Shown here: piece after piece, positions 37,217 through 46,232 of the stretch
How positions within the stretch are numbered: position 1 is the stretch's first letter
Layout of the letters: the number at the start of each line of letters is the position of its first letter
Assembly: GCF_008993995.1 (NCBI RefSeq)
Contig: NZ_BKNN01000007.1
Span: 1 to 64,000, forward strand
DNA from: Acinetobacter brisouii
Lineage (GTDB): Bacteria; Pseudomonadota; Gammaproteobacteria; Pseudomonadales; Moraxellaceae
Reading direction: 5' to 3'
DNA length: 64,000 bases
Notes under the pieces: model-generated
What the model was told of the DNA's origin: nothing
The model's input: only the letters and a program-made list of their open reading frames with translations
Database searches by the model: none
Translations under genes and position numbers: made by a program

Positions 37217-37877
37217 AATAACTTTATTTAATGCAAATCAAATCCAAAGTGCATCTATTGATGAATTAAAACAAGAGTTGTCACGAACACTTAAAGTGAC
37301 CAGTGAATATCTTGTCTATATGTCATTAATCTGGTCTGAACTCAATAAGCGCGGTGTTGATTTATCTGCTCTGCGAAGTGGATTGTTTGAATATGTACCA
37401 TTGATTGCAACAAATCAGCTTAATCCAGATCTTGTCATTGAGTTTGCAGGAAATAAAACCTTAATTTCTGCATTATCACGCATTCCGCTTGAACAACAGA
37501 ATTGGATTGCAAAAACAAAACAAGTGCCTTTTGTTGAAATTGGTGAAAATCAGGAACGTATTGAAAAATCGTTAGATTTGACTAAAGCAAAAGCCCAGCA
37601 GATTTACCAAGTTTTTGGCGGTGAAACTGGTTTTCGTGATGTAAATCAGCAATATGTTTTGCTTGTGAATAAAGAAACAGCAAAGCAGAAGCGCAAAACA
37701 ACTGGTCGAACCGCTTATCGAACAGTCGGATTTTCACAGAATCGTGAATATATGCTATTCGGTGATGATGCAAAAATAAAGTTGGACACAGTGATTGATC
37801 GACTTGGTGAATTATACAATGTTGATTTACATGAGATTCTAAGTCGATATTCCAATGAACTAAAAAATAAGAAATGA
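37209..37877 (+). CDS. Unknown phage accessory protein, fourth gene of the operon
   Basis: 222 aa, overlapping the previous gene by eight bases (translational coupling). Mostly helical (IDELKQELSRTLKVTSEYLVYMSLIWSEL), with a hydrophobic middle (LSRIPLEQQNWIAKT) and a basic segment KETAKQKRKTTGRTAYRTVG. No family recognised and no catalytic motif seen. It ends at a terminator shared with the leftward lysis operon, so all four genes belong to one accessory unit. Confidence 0.7.
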   Translation: MNEITLFNANQIQSASIDELKQELSRTLKVTSEYLVYMSLIWSELNKRGVDLSALRSGLFEYVPLIATNQLNPDLVIEFAGNKTLISALSRIPLEQQNWIAKTKQVPFVEIGENQERIEKSLDLTKAKAQQIYQVFGGETGFRDVNQQYVLLVNKETAKQKRKTTGRTAYRTVGFSQNREYMLFGDDAKIKLDTVIDRLGELYNVDLHEILSRYSNELKNKK

Positions 37878-37881
37878 AAAC

Positions 37882-37902
37882 AAGCCCTCACTTAGAGGGC
37901 TT
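37882..37902. terminator. Bidirectional hairpin, accessory operon against lysis operon
   Basis: AAGCCCTC, loop ACTTA, GAGGGCTT, an 8-bp perfect stem between the stop of the 222-aa gene and inside the end of the Rz gene. T-rich sequence follows on the minus strand. Confidence 0.75.
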
Positions 37903-38478
37903 CACCCCACTTGCGACTACATTTAATTGTTCCTCTAATTTTTCTGCATCAATTTCGTGCCCATCAGCTGCTTTTGCGATTTCTCCACCTCTAGTTGCCA
38001 AGTTTTCGAGTACGAGATTGCAGGTTTTGGTGTACTCCGCGATGTCTTCACTATTGGCGTTGGACAAACGTTGGTTTGCAATATTGATTTTCTCTGACAG
38101 CCCGCGATTAGCCAGATCAAGATCACGAGCGGCAACAACCGCATTTTGTATTTTTTGACTCGCATTTTGTTCTACCTTTAAGAGTTGTTCGGCCCATGTT
38201 TTTTCTTGGGTGATTGCATTAGTTTTAGCTTTTTCGTTGGCTTCTTTTTGGTCTGCTTTATACTGATTTAATTCAGCTTTGACTTGGTTCACTTGGGTTG
38301 TGCATTTGGCATCTGCACTATTCAAGTCATTTGCCAAGCTGTTAGCTTGCCAAGTCTGGAATACGCCATAAAGCACCAGGACAATGATTAATGACCACCG
38401 CTTATGTGCCAGTACCCACCAGAAACAGGCACAAAAAAAGCGCCAAATGGCACTCAGGATTGCGAGGGCTGAAATCAT
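37888..38478 (-). CDS. Rz-like inner-membrane spanin
   Basis: 196-aa i-spanin candidate that, with an outer-membrane partner, would disrupt the outer membrane in lysis. ATG 38478 overlaps the endolysin stop (ATGA); the frame is open to 38496. An N-terminal membrane segment (about 20-40, HKRWSLIIVLVLYGVFQ) is followed by a long periplasmic coiled coil (QVKAELNQYKADQKEANEKAK) typical of Rz. An Rz1-like lipoprotein is encoded inside it in another frame. Confidence 0.82.
   Translation of the reverse strand: MISALAILSAIWRFFCACFWWVLAHKRWSLIIVLVLYGVFQTWQANSLANDLNSADAKCTTQVNQVKAELNQYKADQKEANEKAKTNAITQEKTWAEQLLKVEQNASQKIQNAVVAARDLDLANRGLSEKINIANQRLSNANSEDIAEYTKTCNLVLENLATRGGEIAKAADGHEIDAEKLEEQLNVVASGVKPSK
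37935..38165 (-). CDS. Embedded Rz1-like outer-membrane spanin lipoprotein
   Basis: 76-aa ORF nested wholly in the Rz gene in a different frame. It has a basic start (MRVKKYKMR), a hydrophobic stretch and a lipobox LIAGC at about residues 19-23, then a Pro-containing mature region (CPTPIVKTSRSTPKPAIS). A lipoprotein signal embedded in an Rz gene is the classical Rz1 arrangement. ATG 38144 is an alternative start. This is an overlapping gene, not a shadow. Confidence 0.7.
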   Translation of the reverse strand: MRVKKYKMRLLPLVILIWLIAGCQRKSILQTNVCPTPIVKTSRSTPKPAISYSKTWQLEVEKSQKQLMGTKLMQKN

Positions 38479-39017
38479 AAGTTTGCTCCCATACATTTTG
38501 TATATCGCTCAAGCTGTCTGGTATATACGCCATAGCAACCATTGGAATGAATTGAGCAATCACGTCCAGCAGCATACTTGTATTTCAGCAATGATTTGCA
38601 TGCCTGTGTGTACTGCCCTGCTTTGAGATTTTTCAACATAGATGACTTCGCCCACGTGCTTTGCCCGAACTGATATGAGAAATCGGCATAGAGATCATAT
38701 TCATCTTGCGAGAGTTTGATACCTTGCAAAGACTTGTTAAATACTGGCGCATCTTTGGCATAGTGTGCCTTGAGGTATTCAAGCCCCTGCTTTTTCGAGA
38801 CTGGCGGATCAGTCATTTTGACTTTGCGACCGTCAGGGTGAACCGTGTTGCCAAATGCCACTGTGGGAACACCACCAACGTCTTTGTATGGTACCGAACG
38901 AAAGCCCTCTTTCGAGCCTGTGTATGCCACACCCGTATCACTGACACCCTGAATAAAAAAACCGCCAATTGCGGCGGCTAGAGTTCCAATCACGTAGTAT
39001 TTAGTCTTGCTCGACAT
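38475..39017 (-). CDS. Phage endolysin, GH24 lysozyme, probable SAR type
   Basis: 180-aa muramidase that cleaves peptidoglycan. The T4/P21-type active site is present: Glu in SKEGFRS, Asp in YKDVGGVPTVAFG, Thr in GNT. A weakly hydrophobic N-terminal helix (YYVIGTLAAAIGGFFIQGV) after KTK looks like a signal-arrest-release anchor, which exports the enzyme without a cleaved signal. It overlaps holin by 17 bases and Rz by four. Confidence 0.9.
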   Translation of the reverse strand: MSSKTKYYVIGTLAAAIGGFFIQGVSDTGVAYTGSKEGFRSVPYKDVGGVPTVAFGNTVHPDGRKVKMTDPPVSKKQGLEYLKAHYAKDAPVFNKSLQGIKLSQDEYDLYADFSYQFGQSTWAKSSMLKNLKAGQYTQACKSLLKYKYAAGRDCSIHSNGCYGVYTRQLERYTKCMGANL

Positions 39018-39261
39018 TACATTGTTCCTTATGTTCTAAAGATTTGAGATATGCCTTATGTTCAATAACATCACGCTTGTCTTTTTTACGTGCGAAATAC
39101 CAGTTCATCGCCAAGCCACCTACACCGATCAGCACACTGATCCAGAAACCCAAATCCAGTGAAGCTAGCCACGATGACAATGCACCAATACTCCCGCCAT
39201 ACATGGCCGTTTTACTGGCAAGTAGCGTTGAAGCAGTGTTATCTAATGCCTGATCTGCCAT
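39001..39261 (-). CDS. Phage holin
   Basis: 86-aa small membrane protein; ATG 39261 follows a GGGGGG site. Two hydrophobic segments (about 25-45 TAMYGGSIGALSSWLASL, 46-65 FWISVLIGVGGLAMNWYF) and a charged, Lys/Glu-rich tail fit a class II holin that times lysis with the endolysin downstream. Confidence 0.82.
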   Translation of the reverse strand: MADQALDNTASTLLASKTAMYGGSIGALSSWLASLDLGFWISVLIGVGGLAMNWYFARKKDKRDVIEHKAYLKSLEHKEQCNVEQD

Positions 39262-39284
39262 GGTCCCCCCCAATTTTTGGCAAT

Positions 39285-39307
39285 AAAAAAGCACCCTTTC
39301 GGGTGCT
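39285..39307 (-). terminator. Terminator between tail genes and holin
   Basis: AGCACCC-TTTC-GGGTGCT with an A6 tract on the + side, which is a T6 tract on the minus strand. It sits just before the holin start and after the last tail gene, so the lysis cassette depends on read-through by an antiterminated late transcript or has its own promoter. Confidence 0.8.
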
Positions 39308-39331
39308 CATTTCTTAGAAAAAAGTTAAGTA

Positions 39332-40057
39332 TTAAAAATTGGTCACGTCTACAGCCATCACAGTTGCACTACATGCCTTTTCATAATGAATCGCAGTTTC
39401 TCCTTCATGAGTTGTCCCCACATATCTGCCCTGATAGACTAGATTTAAAGTTGATGCTGTATAGTCGATATAGGCACTGGCTTCAACAATACGCATATCA
39501 GCACTACTGCCCATTGTAAATGCATCACATGAGCTACCAAATGTAGCGATAGCAATGGATCTATTTTGTGCACTAATACTTAAACGAGAATTGTAATTTT
39601 CAGGCCCAACATGCAATCGCGTAAAATTTGACATGTTACCGACAATAAAGCCAACCACTCGCATTGATGGGGTCAGTGCATCATAGACCAATTCAGTGTT
39701 GTCATTATAAATCTGCAATCCAAATGTCGAGGATGCTGTAATGTATTTATAGACATCAAATTCATATACCCAACAACCACCCGACACATCAGAACCAGTC
39801 GAATTAAACAATGAGATAAAGTAGGATCTGTTTGCGTCAACAGCAATGTTATGTGCAATCTCAGATTTCACACGTAATGCTGGATTATCAGGTAATACAG
39901 CGATAATTCGCGTAGGACTTTGAGTTGTATATTGTGTTCGATACCTTGCCTGTATATATGTCTTACGAATAAAACATAGATTTAGATTCGCTCCATCTGA
40001 ATCAATTTGTACAACCGTTGCATCATCTGCATTTCTTGCTATAAATCCTGCTGTCAT
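39332..40057 (-). CDS. Phage tail-associated protein of unknown function
   Basis: 241 aa, ATG 40057 overlapping the preceding stop by one base (TGATG). It begins MTAGFIARNADDATVVQID and is rich in beta-strand patterns (SSTFGLQIYNDN, RLHVGPENYNSR). It follows the tail tip gene, where phages keep receptor-binding or accessory tip proteins. No family recognised. Confidence 0.65.
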   Translation of the reverse strand: MTAGFIARNADDATVVQIDSDGANLNLCFIRKTYIQARYRTQYTTQSPTRIIAVLPDNPALRVKSEIAHNIAVDANRSYFISLFNSTGSDVSGGCWVYEFDVYKYITASSTFGLQIYNDNTELVYDALTPSMRVVGFIVGNMSNFTRLHVGPENYNSRLSISAQNRSIAIATFGSSCDAFTMGSSADMRIVEASAYIDYTASTLNLVYQGRYVGTTHEGETAIHYEKACSATVMAVDVTNF

Positions 40058-40404
40058 CAGTAAACACCATACATTAAAAGCTGCGTGGGAATTGATGCCC
40101 CCCACACACGCAAATTGATAGTCAGAACATTATCGTTGAGTGTTAATCCATAAAAAGATGATGCTGACGATGTAATTTTTTGATACCCATAATTAATGGT
40201 GTACCACTGCACAGAAACTGTTGTCGCATTTTGGAAAGGAATGATAAAGGGTGTACCCTCCCGAAACTTGTCATCTGTAATGGTTAAAGTGTAGAACCCA
40301 TTACCCCGTGAGGTTAACTGATAGAAACCCAAAACACGCGAGCATCTATCAGTCACATCCTGTACCAGGGCTCCTGATGCATTAAATACCTGCAATCCTT
40401 GCAT
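40057..40404 (-). CDS. Small phage tail protein (DUF6453-like)
   Basis: 115-aa protein starting MQGLQVFNASGALVQDVTDRCSRVLG and rich in beta strands. Sequences with this start occur next to tail tip genes and I associate them with DUF6453, but this is recall. It lies ten bases after J. Confidence 0.6.
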   Translation of the reverse strand: MQGLQVFNASGALVQDVTDRCSRVLGFYQLTSRGNGFYTLTITDDKFREGTPFIIPFQNATTVSVQWYTINYGYQKITSSASSFYGLTLNDNVLTINLRVWGASIPTQLLMYGVY

Positions 40405-40414
40405 AACCTACCCC

Positions 40415-43400
40415 TTACCAAAAGCCACAACGAACACGAAGTACATTGTTGTCGTCATACACTTGGAATAATCCCCCAGTAATAACCATACGAGTACCTG
40501 TAGGGTTATTAATGTCTTTGTACGTGGTAATAGTTCCGAAATTAGCACTAAGCGCACTCAAGCTCTCAGCATTGATCTTATTCGCATTGATTGATCCAAT
40601 TACTGCATCAGACAAATATAGACCTGCTGGAACAACTGTACCGTTGGCTAAGGTTTGCGATGTTGACTGGTATACAAATGCATACTTACCTGCGTCACCA
40701 TTTCCTGAAGGCGGTGCAATCGCAAACTTATTCGCACGAATAATCATGTCAACAGATGAACCGCTGTTTGCAAGCCCAATACCACCCACCAAGCCATTAC
40801 TGTCTAGTTTCAATGTGTATTGAAGATTCAGGCCATTGATACTTGTTTGCTGAGTTTGAATGCTTGCTGTGTTGCTGTTTACTGTGGTTTGAATCGTGCT
40901 GATCTGCGATGCTGTCGAGCTTTGAGCGTCAGACAAAGTTTTAATATTGCTTTGAACAGTCGCTAAATTTGCATCAAAAGTTGATTGAACAGTATCAATA
41001 CGTGAACCTAAAGCGCTGTCTGCATTTACTCTCGCTGTCGTCTCAGACTGTATCAATGCTGAATTGTCTGAAACACTCGCTGTCACAGTATCAATTCGCT
41101 GTCCAAGTGCTGAATCGGCATCTGTAAATGCAGACTGGATCGTCCAACTCGTTGCCGTGTTGCTTGAGCTGTCTGCTGTCAGTGCTGAGCTATCAGCAGT
41201 AACAGGTGTAACCTGGGCGTAAACACCGTCGAGCTTGGCCGCTTGGGATGATTGCTCTGTTGCAAGTGTATTGATTGACGTCTGAACAGCAGCAAAAGAA
41301 GAATCAGTGCTTGTTTTATATGTATTAACAACATTTAAAACATTCGTATCTCCATCTTTTCTGTTTTGAATCTCTGTTGTTAATCCATCACTCACATTTT
41401 TTACAGCATTAATTAAGTTACTAACATCACCATCAACACTATCAATTTTATCTACCTTTTCACGTAATGATTGATCAAGCTGTGATTCAGTAATTTGACC
41501 GTCCAATGCGTCTAAAATTTCATCTGCATTGGCTGTGCTTGTGCCACTTACCCAGCTTGACCATTCGCCAACATTACCAATCTTATCAACTAAGCGACCA
41601 CTGTAATAAAGTGTGACCTTAGCTGCTAACCCTTGTTGCTGTAAATCGCTTGTTGGGTATGCGTACAAACCTAGTTGAGTAGCGTCTGACTTGTCTGATT
41701 TTGTTGCATATCGTATTTCAGTGTAAGCCGTATCTGATGCCCCTGTTGCAGGAAATTTCCACTCAACCCTCATGCCGAACATCGTGCCAGTAGCAACAAT
41801 GTTTGCCAATTTTGGCGGTGTACCTGTTTTCCCAGACAAATAAGTGAGTATTGATGATGTTGGCAATGATGAAATATCAAATGCAGAAATCGCAGTCACA
41901 CGTGCTTGATAGTTGCCCGAATAAATCCCCGCTACTTCTACAGAAGTATTGCCCGTGACAGGCATTTTTATCCATGTACCGTCATCTTTGCGCCATTCAA
42001 CAAGGTACTTCACTGCAAAGTCAGCTTTATCCCAGGCAATAACCATCGTCGCAATATTGATACCCTGCTGCACCTGGTCATAAGTCGATAGCACAACATT
42101 TTTAACTTGATCTTGCGATTTTGGGTTGATGATTGAAACAGGTGTTGTCACTGTTGCAGCGCCGCTGTCCACCTCATCAAATTTACTTGAATTGTATTCA
42201 AGCGCAGTGATGCTGAACTGATGTGCTTCATCTTGCTTAACCGTCATCACGCGAAATTTACGTGTCGCTAAATCACTAGAATCAATCGTCCATGCATTTT
42301 GCGCAGCAACTGAATCTGCTGCAAAAGCTTCAGTTACAGTCACAGCACGACTAGATACACTTTGAATGATCCGCGTAATTGCTGCACCCGATTCACTATT
42401 TACATAGATTTTATCACCTGCGCTCGCGGTCACATCACGATCCAAAGTGAGCGTTGTTCTGTCTGAAGAAACTTTACTGATACGTCCACCAATGAAGCGA
42501 CCTGCATAGTTGTTATCTGCAACAGAAATGACTTTACCAGGAACAGGAATGTTCCCATCTAAGCCGACTTTAAAACTCACCGTTTGTGTGTCTTTCTGCT
42601 CTGAACGAATCGCCCAATGCCCTGCACGTTGCGCCTGTCCTCGACTGGTACACCCCCAAGCTGACACTTCAACAACTTTCACACCGTGCTTTGCAATCGC
42701 TTCTTGATCACGTACAAATTCATATTCTGTTTTAAAACGATTTTCAGGATTATCCCACGCTACTTTCGCAACTGTATGTCGATCACGCGCACGTGTGCCT
42801 GAATATTCAAAAGCACCATCAATCACGTTTGCATTTGTATAGTTAAAATATACATCTTGCGGCATGTCAGCATCACAAATAATGCTGTCACCATCCCAAT
42901 ATGAAATAGCCCGAAACACACCCGCAAGTTTGCTTAAAATCGTGTACGCATCTTCGGTTGATTGAATATAGACATTGCATGTAAAACGCGGTTCTTGACC
43001 GCCTGCGCCATCACTGACTAAGCCATCACAATATTGGCCAAGTTTATAAAGACTCGCTTTATCGAGCATCGCATCCGTGATACGACTGCCTAAGCCGTAG
43101 CGTTTTGCTGTGCAAATATCGTAATAAATCCATGCCGGATTATTTGAGTAAGCGCGTTTAAAAGAGCCATCCCAAATGCCCGTATATTTTCGTGTCACAG
43201 GATCATAATTGCTCGGAACACGAATTTTAATGCCCTTTGCCATGACCGCAACTTTTGCAACACTGGAGAAATTTTCTGCGTCATATTGCAAACCAAGCAA
43301 TGCCGTATTTGGATAACGAAACTTTGCATCGATCACTTCTGCATACGATGCAACATACATTGAATCAGTCACATAATCCGACTGTGCAGGTGGAGTTAAA

Positions 43401-44017
43401 CGTCTGACACGAACATTCCAGCCGCTTTCAGCTTTTGGCAAATCAATACGATGTGAACGTTCATAGTTTGCAGAAGTTTTATCGCTAATTTGGGTATTTA
43501 AAACTTCAGCATAAGCCCCTCCATCTGTTGAGATGTCGATTGCATATTTAATCGTTACCCCTGTTACATCACCGTTACTTGCATTTGTCGTCCGTAATGC
43601 CCCCCATTTGAGACGAACTCGAACTGCATTAATGTCAGTGTTGGTGAGCGAGCGAACCCATGCCGATGTTTTTAACTCGACATTGACATCAGTATCGTTA
43701 GAAACTTCGGGAAAACCTTCAATGTAAGTTTGATCATTTGTACCCGCGCGAAAATCCCATGTGACATCATCAAAGTTTGAATCACTGTTGCTGCTCAAAA
43801 TAGGCGTATCATCAAGATAAACACCCTTGCCACCATCAACAATACCTTCGATCTCGCCTTCGCTCAAACCATACAAAATTTTAATGTAAGTTTTTGATTG
43901 TGCTGAATCTGTTGCAACAACAGGTGTACGTGATGATGAGCTTGATTTTTTTGCGCCTTTTACAATGCGATAGTCGGCATCCATCGGATGCGAATAGCCG
44001 TTACGATGTTTTTTCAT
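40415..44017 (-). CDS. Tail tip protein J (host specificity protein)
   Basis: Central tail-tip protein that contacts the receptor, 1200 aa. ATG 44017 follows GGAATTTGGC; the frame is open to 44047. It shows the lambda J N-terminal region (YIKILYGLSEGEIEGIVDGGKGVYLDDTPI), the DICTAKRYGLGSRI segment, fibronectin-like repeats (FAVKYLVEWRKDDGTWIKMPVTG), and a C-terminal coiled-coil region with repeated SALTADSS and DSALGSRIDTV units. The C-terminus is the usual receptor-binding part. Confidence 0.9.
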   Translation of the reverse strand: MKKHRNGYSHPMDADYRIVKGAKKSSSSSRTPVVATDSAQSKTYIKILYGLSEGEIEGIVDGGKGVYLDDTPILSSNSDSNFDDVTWDFRAGTNDQTYIEGFPEVSNDTDVNVELKTSAWVRSLTNTDINAVRVRLKWGALRTTNASNGDVTGVTIKYAIDISTDGGAYAEVLNTQISDKTSANYERSHRIDLPKAESGWNVRVRRLTPPAQSDYVTDSMYVASYAEVIDAKFRYPNTALLGLQYDAENFSSVAKVAVMAKGIKIRVPSNYDPVTRKYTGIWDGSFKRAYSNNPAWIYYDICTAKRYGLGSRITDAMLDKASLYKLGQYCDGLVSDGAGGQEPRFTCNVYIQSTEDAYTILSKLAGVFRAISYWDGDSIICDADMPQDVYFNYTNANVIDGAFEYSGTRARDRHTVAKVAWDNPENRFKTEYEFVRDQEAIAKHGVKVVEVSAWGCTSRGQAQRAGHWAIRSEQKDTQTVSFKVGLDGNIPVPGKVISVADNNYAGRFIGGRISKVSSDRTTLTLDRDVTASAGDKIYVNSESGAAITRIIQSVSSRAVTVTEAFAADSVAAQNAWTIDSSDLATRKFRVMTVKQDEAHQFSITALEYNSSKFDEVDSGAATVTTPVSIINPKSQDQVKNVVLSTYDQVQQGINIATMVIAWDKADFAVKYLVEWRKDDGTWIKMPVTGNTSVEVAGIYSGNYQARVTAISAFDISSLPTSSILTYLSGKTGTPPKLANIVATGTMFGMRVEWKFPATGASDTAYTEIRYATKSDKSDATQLGLYAYPTSDLQQQGLAAKVTLYYSGRLVDKIGNVGEWSSWVSGTSTANADEILDALDGQITESQLDQSLREKVDKIDSVDGDVSNLINAVKNVSDGLTTEIQNRKDGDTNVLNVVNTYKTSTDSSFAAVQTSINTLATEQSSQAAKLDGVYAQVTPVTADSSALTADSSSNTATSWTIQSAFTDADSALGQRIDTVTASVSDNSALIQSETTARVNADSALGSRIDTVQSTFDANLATVQSNIKTLSDAQSSTASQISTIQTTVNSNTASIQTQQTSINGLNLQYTLKLDSNGLVGGIGLANSGSSVDMIIRANKFAIAPPSGNGDAGKYAFVYQSTSQTLANGTVVPAGLYLSDAVIGSINANKINAESLSALSANFGTITTYKDINNPTGTRMVITGGLFQVYDDNNVLRVRCGFW

Positions 44018-44035
44018 GCCAAATTCCAAGCAATA

Positions 44036-44055
44036 AAAAAGGCGCATAACGCGCC
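44036..44055 (-). terminator. Hairpin between tail genes I and J
   Basis: GGCGC, loop ATAAC, GCGCC, followed on the minus strand by TTTTTTATTG. A weak intrinsic terminator or attenuator between the I and J genes. Confidence 0.65.
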
Positions 44056-44071
44056 TAAAGGTTTATATTTT

Positions 44072-44671
44072 TTAAAGTTGATCTTCAGGATATTGCCCTG
44101 CTGAAACAATGAATCCGCCGATTTCACGTTCACCGTACAAAATCGGCACTGGATTGCCTTGAGCCACCGTTGTAACAGCCGAACCAAAACCATAGTTAGC
44201 TTTATTCCCATCACTGTTTGAGTCATCAGTTTTGGCTTTTGGCATTAACATCTGTGCAACACCACCAAGCATCATTCCAACACCTGCGCCAATTAAACCT
44301 TGGGCTACAACTGCACCAACACCAGTCCAGCCCGCCACTACACCTACAACAACACCCACAACGACCATCACAGCACCGAGAACAGTCTGTAAAACACCGT
44401 TGTTCCCGCCCGCTCCTTCAACAACTGGCATGATCCGTACCAATTCTGCATCTGAGTTCATTTCAATTTCTTGTTCAGATACATTGTGCTTATCATGAAA
44501 GACCGCAAAGCGTAATCCTTTCTTGTGAGCATTCAGCATGAATTGTTCAAAGCCGTCTAACTGGACTGCTAAAAGTCGCATGGCTTCTTTGGTTGAGCTT
44601 ACGTAAAGCCGATATTCTTTGCCAAATTTTTCACGCAAAATTCCATGAAAACGAATTGTTTTATACTTCAT
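44072..44671 (-). CDS. Tail assembly protein I
   Basis: 199 aa with the lambda I-type start (KTIRFHGILREKFGKEYRLYVSSTKEAMRLLAVQLDGF) and a glycine/alanine/valine-rich hydrophobic middle (VLGAVMVVVGVVVGVVAGWTGVGAVVAQG). Acts in tail tip assembly. Overlaps K by 11 bases. Confidence 0.82.
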   Translation of the reverse strand: MKYKTIRFHGILREKFGKEYRLYVSSTKEAMRLLAVQLDGFEQFMLNAHKKGLRFAVFHDKHNVSEQEIEMNSDAELVRIMPVVEGAGGNNGVLQTVLGAVMVVVGVVVGVVAGWTGVGAVVAQGLIGAGVGMMLGGVAQMLMPKAKTDDSNSDGNKANYGFGSAVTTVAQGNPVPILYGEREIGGFIVSAGQYPEDQL

Positions 44672-45422
44672 GCTTGTAATCCTTGTGGCGTAGAATTTTC
44701 ACTGTACGTTCAGACCAATTTAACCCATAAATTTCACGCTTAGATGCTTGATTGTATGGATGATGCAAAACTAAAGTTGAACCAATACACTGCTCTGTTT
44801 TTTCGCTTTTAAGCTGCCAATTTTTGCCCAGCCAAATCAATGCATGGTTTGGATGTTCTGTCCGTCCAACTTTGCAAATGAGAACATCACCATACTGCAT
44901 TGAACTCACTTCATAAAATCCTGTCTTTGCATAGTTCTCAAGATACAGTGAAGCATTGCTTTTAGATTCCCACCATGCATCATCTCGCTCAAAATCTAGT
45001 AGCTCAATAGCCAATTCACGCTCATAAAAATCACGAATCAATGAATAGCAGTCCTGCCAACCGTGATAATAATTGCGACCTATTAATGGTGCTTTATATC
45101 CACATGGCTCAAATACTTGGATATCAAGATCAGGATAAGCACAAATTACCCACGGTTTTCCATGCAATTCAATTTGATGTTTATCTAAAGCAGATGCAAT
45201 AGCTGTACCATCAGGATGACTATGCACATATGCCATAATCTCGCCCCGATCTTCAGCATAGGCCAAGGCTTTAGGATCAATTTCAAAATAGTTTTTTGGA
45301 TTATCAGAAGAATTTTCAAGTCGAATAAATTCGCCATCGACGACTACACCACACATTTCATCTGGATAAGCTTCACTGGCAGCAGTGACAATTTGTTTTT
45401 TAAGTTTTGCACTCAATTTCAT
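44661..45422 (-). CDS. Tail assembly protein K (JAB and NlpC/P60 domains)
   Basis: 253 aa. N-terminal JAB metalloprotease motif HSHPDGTAIASALDK (about residue 75) and a C-terminal NlpC/P60-like domain starting GRNYYHGWQDCYSLIRDFYE with its catalytic Cys. This two-domain arrangement is lambda K. It may cleave peptidoglycan or tail proteins during tip assembly. Confidence 0.85.
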   Translation of the reverse strand: MKLSAKLKKQIVTAASEAYPDEMCGVVVDGEFIRLENSSDNPKNYFEIDPKALAYAEDRGEIMAYVHSHPDGTAIASALDKHQIELHGKPWVICAYPDLDIQVFEPCGYKAPLIGRNYYHGWQDCYSLIRDFYERELAIELLDFERDDAWWESKSNASLYLENYAKTGFYEVSSMQYGDVLICKVGRTEHPNHALIWLGKNWQLKSEKTEQCIGSTLVLHHPYNQASKREIYGLNWSERTVKILRHKDYKHEV

Positions 45423-45425
45423 AAA

Positions 45426-46232
45426 TCACCCGAATAAGTTAGATGCAGCAAACCCACCAAAGTTGGCTTCATTGTTACGTGATTTACATGCAGCAAAACG
45501 CCCAGAGCATTTATCTAAACTCGGATCATCAGTTGCAATGTCTTTGTCTGTGAAGTATTGCAATCCCGTGTATTGACATTCTTCACCGCGATAATCACCA
45601 TTGATGCACCATGTGCAATAGCCCGTGATATTACGCACAGGGATTTGTTGCCCTTCAAAATCAACAGGATTTGAAAGTTCGAAAGAAACTTGCTGTGCGT
45701 TTTCAGACGTTTTTTGCTCGATGTACCAAATTTGGGTTTTAGACTCATTTACATCGGCAGTAGTATTACCATCTGCAAAGTTTTCTGCGTCCAAATATTT
45801 GGCTAAAGTGCGAATGACTTTAAGTTTTGCGCCTGCAAAATCTTCAAATTGCAGACAATAAGCAGAAACAGCACACTGCACACCGCCAATGTTATTTGAC
45901 ATCGTAAGGGTTGGACTTGATGCCTTTCCAGTTGCGTTCATCTCCAAACCATCGACTTGCAGTGCCATTGGCTCAAAAACTTCACCATTCCAAACAATAT
46001 TTCTCATCCACAATTTTTCAGTGCCAATATCATAGGTTTTATCGGCAGTCATCATGGTATTATCAGCAGTCGGTAATAACTTATCTACAGATTGATAAAT
46101 TCTCTGCCAATCCTGATAAGAAATATGTCCATGAAAACGTAAAATGCCAGCACCTAATTTGCTGGCATCTAATTCAAATAATGTGATGAGTCCATCAACA
46201 TAGAGCTTTTGAAAATCACTTTGTAAAGTCAT
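45426..46232 (-). CDS. Minor tail protein L (iron-sulfur tip protein)
   Basis: 268-aa lambda L-like tip protein. Cysteines in the C-terminal third (GYCTWCINGDYRGEECQYTG, later KCSGRFAACKS) match the cluster-binding set known in lambda gpL. Starts 17 bases inside the end of the upstream fibre-like gene. Confidence 0.85.
   Translation of the reverse strand: MTLQSDFQKLYVDGLITLFELDASKLGAGILRFHGHISYQDWQRIYQSVDKLLPTADNTMMTADKTYDIGTEKLWMRNIVWNGEVFEPMALQVDGLEMNATGKASSPTLTMSNNIGGVQCAVSAYCLQFEDFAGAKLKVIRTLAKYLDAENFADGNTTADVNESKTQIWYIEQKTSENAQQVSFELSNPVDFEGQQIPVRNITGYCTWCINGDYRGEECQYTGLQYFTDKDIATDDPSLDKCSGRFAACKSRNNEANFGGFAASNLFG

Noticed and set aside
40446-40823. 125-aa and similar ORFs opposite the tail tip gene J
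   Set aside because: Antisense readings of repetitive Ser/Ala-rich J sequence.
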